From: Massilioclostridium sp965141735
GTDB taxonomy: Bacteria > Bacillota > Clostridia > Oscillospirales > Ruminococcaceae
Assembly (NCBI GenBank): GCA_965141735.1
Contig: CBCSOX010000175.1
Coordinates: 1 to 5,824, forward strand
Direction of reading: 5' to 3'
DNA: 5,824 nucleotides
The first letter of the stretch is position 1, and each line of letters begins with the position of its first letter. Shown in pieces: positions 5,148 to 5,824 of the stretch. Under the pieces are notes generated by a model. It was not told the DNA's origin, did not search any database, and worked only from the letters and a program-made list of their open reading frames with translations. The translations under genes were made by a program, and so were the position numbers.

Positions 5148-5160
5148 CCTGAATTTCTCC

Positions 5161-5824
5161 TCACGGTTCTTCTTGTTTCTTTTCTGCCTCCAGCAGGTGA
5201 TCAATCTCAGCCGCCGTCGTCTGGTTGCGGCTGCCGTCCGGATTAAAGATCGACTGGTAGGAATACAGGCAGTATCCCTTGCAGTTGGGGAGTGACTCTA
5301 AAACTTCCACCTGCCGCTCAAGCATGTTGTTTTCCCCGTTGAAGCAGTCGATCCACTCGGTCTTTCCCGCCCCGGCGTGCTGGTCGTTTTCCAGACCCAC
5401 CTTATAGGTGGCGAGGCCGACGTAAAGGGCGGTTTTGTCCCCCACCAGTTCGTTCCATTTGGCCGCAGTCTGGTCAAACGGCTGGCTGGTGTTGTGAAAG
5501 CCGAAATAGATCTGCGGCATCAGGTAATCGACCAACCCCTCGGATACCCACCGCTCGATGTCGATGTACAGCCGGTCAAAATCGTTGGTGAGGCTTGACT
5601 GGGGACTCGCCCCAAAGGGGATTTCCGGCTTTACAGCCTTAACTGCGTCGTGCATTTCCCGCACCATTTCGGTGGTGGCATTCCTCCTCCAGGTGCCGAT
5701 GTCAGTGCCTGGGGCAGCCTCCTGGTAATACTGCGCGTCGTTTTCCGGCAGTCCGTCCACACCGCTTGGATAGAAATAATCGTCGATGTGCACCCCGTCG
5801 ATGTCATAGTTTTGTACCAGTTCG
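5161..5824 (-). CDS. Family 10 glycosylhydrolase-like protein (GHL10/DUF187), C-terminal part, cut by window edge
   Basis: The last 220 residues are visible; the start lies outside, so a GTG codon at 5793 is internal. The fragment opens with YDIDGVHIDDYFYPSG (visible residues 6-21), a signature of the GHL10 TIM-barrel family with its paired acidic residues. Then follow IPFGASPQSS (68-77), DYLMPQIYFGF (99-109), LYVGLATYKVG (133-143) and GYCLYSYQS (183-191). Members are generally secreted or lipid-anchored and thought to act on cell-wall or surface polysaccharides, but the substrate is mostly undefined. Any signal sequence would be upstream of the window. The C-terminus ends in a charged tail (EAEKKQEEP). 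The stop codon overlaps the ribosome binding site of the YdcF-like gene 13 bp downstream, indicating one operon concerned with the envelope (inference). Confidence 0.9.
   Translation of the reverse strand, partial: ELVQNYDIDGVHIDDYFYPSGVDGLPENDAQYYQEAAPGTDIGTWRRNATTEMVREMHDAVKAVKPEIPFGASPQSSLTNDFDRLYIDIERWVSEGLVDYLMPQIYFGFHNTSQPFDQTAAKWNELVGDKTALYVGLATYKVGLENDQHAGAGKTEWIDCFNGENNMLERQVEVLESLPNCKGYCLYSYQSIFNPDGSRNQTTAAEIDHLLEAEKKQEEP

Overview
The window looks like a piece of an anaerobic Firmicute chromosome of class Clostridia. The evidence is a SCIFF ranthipeptide precursor next to its radical SAM maturase, an NfnAB flavin-bifurcating transhydrogenase pair, and sigma-A promoters of Firmicute type (TTGAAA-N17-TATAAT twice). 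The coding regions are fairly GC-rich, which would suit an Oscillospiraceae/Ruminococcaceae-like lineage; that placement is inference. All seven supported genes lie on the minus strand, so transcription runs from high to low coordinates. I see no plus-strand gene, tRNA, rRNA, CRISPR array or mobile element.

In transcription order: (1) 5824-4389 holds the C-terminal part of a family 10 glycosylhydrolase-like protein (cut by the window edge) and, 13 bp on, a membrane-anchored YdcF/DUF218 protein. These look like a two-gene envelope unit. (2) 4374-2079 has a sigma-A promoter followed by nfnA and nfnB, which overlap by 8 bp. They encode the NADH-dependent reduced ferredoxin:NADP+ oxidoreductase, a soluble electron-bifurcating flavoenzyme that balances ferredoxin, NADH and NADPH pools. 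(3) 2016-1594 is a compact single-gene unit for the Sec accessory protein YajC, with its own promoter and a strong intrinsic terminator. (4) 1593-1140 is about 450 bp without a convincing gene. Its promoter-distal 200 bp are packed with inverted repeats, including two interleaved (pseudoknot-order) helices and a GC-rich hairpin just before the next ribosome binding site. (5) 1139-741 encodes a four-helix membrane protein of TIGR04086/YrzE type. (6) 727-1 is the SCIFF locus: a strong promoter, the 48-residue precursor scfA with six cysteines, an intrinsic terminator, a 113 bp gap and the first 110 codons of the maturase scfB, running off the window.

Functionally, scfA is translated, bound by the N-terminal domain of ScfB and cross-linked by its radical SAM chemistry. 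YajC and the membrane protein are its recurrent genomic neighbours and suggest a link to the membrane or Sec export, although the function of SCIFF peptides is unknown. The most novel-looking item is the structured region ahead of the TIGR04086 gene. The terminator placed between precursor and maturase also deserves attention, because it would make the peptide more abundant than the enzyme.
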